64,000 nucleotides of DNA, taken from assembly GCF_025175675.1 (NCBI RefSeq), contig NZ_JANIOA010000019.1:1-64000 (forward strand), written 5' to 3'. The DNA is from Sedimenticola hydrogenitrophicus (GTDB taxonomy: Bacteria > Pseudomonadota > Gammaproteobacteria > Chromatiales > Chromatiaceae). Of the stretch, positions 63,121 through 64,000 are shown one piece after another. The notes beneath the pieces are model-generated. The model saw only the letters and a program-made list of their open reading frames with translations, made no database searches and had not been told where the DNA came from. The position numbers and the translations under genes were made by a program. Every line of letters begins with the position of its first letter. Position 1 is the stretch's first letter.

Positions 63121-63279
63121 GGGCTCGCGCAAGAATAATTTCGTAGTACCGAGGGCGTCACTGGGCCACGCCGGCAAGGCACGTTTTGCAGGCAATGGTT
63201 GTACCCTTGCCAAAAAGCGTAACGCCGGCGGCGGGGTCCAGTGGCGACCGAATACCGGAACTTATTTTTGCGCGAGCCC
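63121..63279. mobile_element. MITE-like element, short copy (with 3-bp target duplication)
   Basis: 159-bp copy of the element at 46046-46256 in opposite orientation, lacking about 52 bp of its centre. Ends are GGGCTCGCGC / GCGCGAGCCC, flanked by TTA on both sides (63118-63120 and 63280-63282). The right-hand TTA is the reverse complement of the stop codon of the adjacent small lipoprotein gene, so the element inserted exactly at that gene's end. Confidence 0.8.
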
Positions 63280-63459
63280 TTATTTAAGGATGCAGTGCTT
63301 GGCAAAATCGGCAGCCTCGTTGGCTGTCCAGTCGCCCTTCGGCTTTTCCTGCATGGCCAGACACCACTCTTCGCTGCCCACTTCCGGCGCACAGCCGGCG
63401 ACCAGCAGCACCAGCAATCCGGCCAACCCCATCAGAACGATTTTTTTTGCTTTTGGCAT
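63280..63459 (-). CDS. Small DUF3012-type lipoprotein
   Basis: Lipoprotein of 59 residues. The ATG at 63459 follows GGGAG at 7 nt. A Lys-rich start and hydrophobic helix end in the lipobox LVAGC with Cys23. The mature part APEVGSEEWCLAMQEKPKGD, then WTANEAADFAKHCILK, matches the DUF3012 family as I remember it, with two further Cys (33, 56). Envelope location is expected; function unknown. Its TAA stop lies in the target duplication of the MITE-like element, so the element forms its immediate 3' flank. Confidence 0.85.
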   Translation of the reverse strand: MPKAKKIVLMGLAGLLVLLVAGCAPEVGSEEWCLAMQEKPKGDWTANEAADFAKHCILK

Positions 63460-63642
63460 CGATGTACTCCCTTATCAGGTCATTTTTTCCGTTCGAACTA
63501 TAGCACAACCCCCATCGCGACCCGGGCGACGCCAGGCTGAACCGCGCCCACAGAGACCAGGCAGATCGCCCGCCGGGCTGAACAGGAAGCTTCAAATGCC
63601 CGGCATTTATTTTGTCCTCTAAATATTATTTTTTACCCATGT

Positions 63643-63648
63643 TATGAT
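63643..63648 (+). promoter_or_regulatory. Candidate extended -10 promoter for the KamA-type gene
   Basis: TATGAT preceded by TG at the extended -10 position (TGTTATGAT), 65 nt upstream of the ATG. No good -35 hexamer is present, which is usual for extended -10 promoters. The remaining gap (63460-63712) shows no gene. Confidence 0.3.
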
Positions 63649-63712
63649 GGCCGCTGTTTTTTCTATTATTTTCAACAGATAGATTGAAAAAGAAGCCTAA
63701 TCATGGAGCATC

Positions 63713-64000
63713 ATGACTTTAGTACACGAACCTATTAATCCACCCCACGAAATCAGCAATCCGCTCTCCTGGACCAACCGGGACTGGAAACAGGAACTGC
63801 AGAACAATATTCGCACTGTCGACGACCTGAAGGAATTTATCGACCTCTCTGCGGAGGAGCAGCGCGATATCGAACAGGTAGTTGAGGCGCATCCGATGAA
63901 TATCCCGCGTTACTACCTCAACCTGATCAACCGGAATGATCCGAACGACCCGATCCGCAAGCTCGCGGTGCCGACGGGCGACGAACTGGTGGTGGCGGGC
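63713..64000 (+). CDS. KamA-family radical SAM aminomutase, N-terminal part (cut by the window end)
   Basis: Only the first 96 residues are visible. They run MTLVHEPINPPHEISNPLSW, then WKQELQNNIRTVDDLKEFID, HPMNIPRYYLNLINRNDPND and PIRKLAVPT. That is the N-terminal region of lysine 2,3-aminomutase-like proteins, including EpmB-type enzymes; the radical SAM CxxxCxxC motif would lie beyond the window. Probable product: beta-lysine from lysine, perhaps for EF-P modification or osmoprotection. An ATG 10 nt upstream opens a short frame and was not used. Confidence 0.8.
   Translation, partial: MTLVHEPINPPHEISNPLSWTNRDWKQELQNNIRTVDDLKEFIDLSAEEQRDIEQVVEAHPMNIPRYYLNLINRNDPNDPIRKLAVPTGDELVVAG

Noticed and set aside
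63284-63595. 103-codon minus-strand frame overlapping the small lipoprotein
   Set aside because: The DUF3012-type lipoprotein in another frame has a clear ribosome-binding site, lipobox and family sequence.
1-64000. CRISPR array, tRNA or rRNA genes, prophage
   Set aside because: No regularly spaced direct repeats, no tRNA or rRNA sequence and no phage or integrase genes were recognised.

Overview
The window looks like chromosomal DNA of a gammaproteobacterium, probably a Chromatiales/Sedimenticola-type lineage. That placement is inferred from the gene content (XrtA exopolysaccharide locus, PpnN, YebG, DadA/Lrp, ArfB, PPK2, DUF3334-type protein); no rRNA or tRNA gene is present to anchor it. 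No prophage, CRISPR array, transposase or plasmid function was seen.

Region 1 (about 54-30,900) is a large exosortase-A (XrtA)-type exopolysaccharide locus, nearly all on the minus strand. Read in transcription order from about 30.9 kb downward it holds: Wza-like export lipoprotein, chain-length determinant, Tyr-rich autokinase, outer-membrane barrel, WecB epimerase, DUF3473-type deacetylase, FemAB-like protein, glycosyltransferase, exosortase A with EpsI domain, amidotransferase 1, and a tandem-fused double glycosyltransferase. After this core comes a more AT-rich accessory part: PaaK-like adenylate-forming enzyme, two sulfotransferases, an asparagine-synthetase-like protein lacking the N-terminal Cys, a second deacetylase, a TPR protein, an acyl carrier protein, two exosortase-associated alpha/beta hydrolases and an acyltransferase-like protein. 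A plus-strand pair (beta-propeller-like protein, Wzx-type flippase) and a 1,004-residue secreted kelch/beta-helix protein close the locus. Many junctions are TAATG or ATGA overlaps, indicating translational coupling. The likely product is an exported, modified (deacetylated, sulfated, amidated) polysaccharide. The usual XrtA-associated acyl-CoA ligase, PLP decarboxylase and ATPase are not seen here, nor is any PEP-CTERM substrate.

Region 2 (about 31,440-36,830) is a three-gene envelope-transport set: LolA-like protein, porin-like outer-membrane protein, and an RND/MMPL exporter with an N-terminal PAS domain. Region 3 (37,757-40,794) pairs a Tat-exported protein carrying a GYWKEHPEAWP motif with a convergent PqqD-like / HprK-like kinase / nucleotidyltransferase operon. 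Region 4 (41,028-64,000) is mostly ordinary, more GC-rich genes: galE, hydrolase, EamA transporters, phosphoribosyltransferase, HDOD, DUF3334-type, MocR regulator, PPK2, ArfB, SpmAB-like, YebG, MoxR/VWA pair, PpnN, a diguanylate cyclase, DadA with divergent Lrp regulator, a small DUF3012-type lipoprotein and the start of a KamA-type aminomutase.

Regions 2-4 are punctuated by a dozen palindromic intergenic repeats, including two copies of a MITE-like element with matching terminal inverted repeats and 3-bp target duplications. The polysaccharide locus contains none. Starts were moved downstream of the longest reading frame wherever a Shine-Dalgarno match, signal peptide or family-typical N-terminus supported this.
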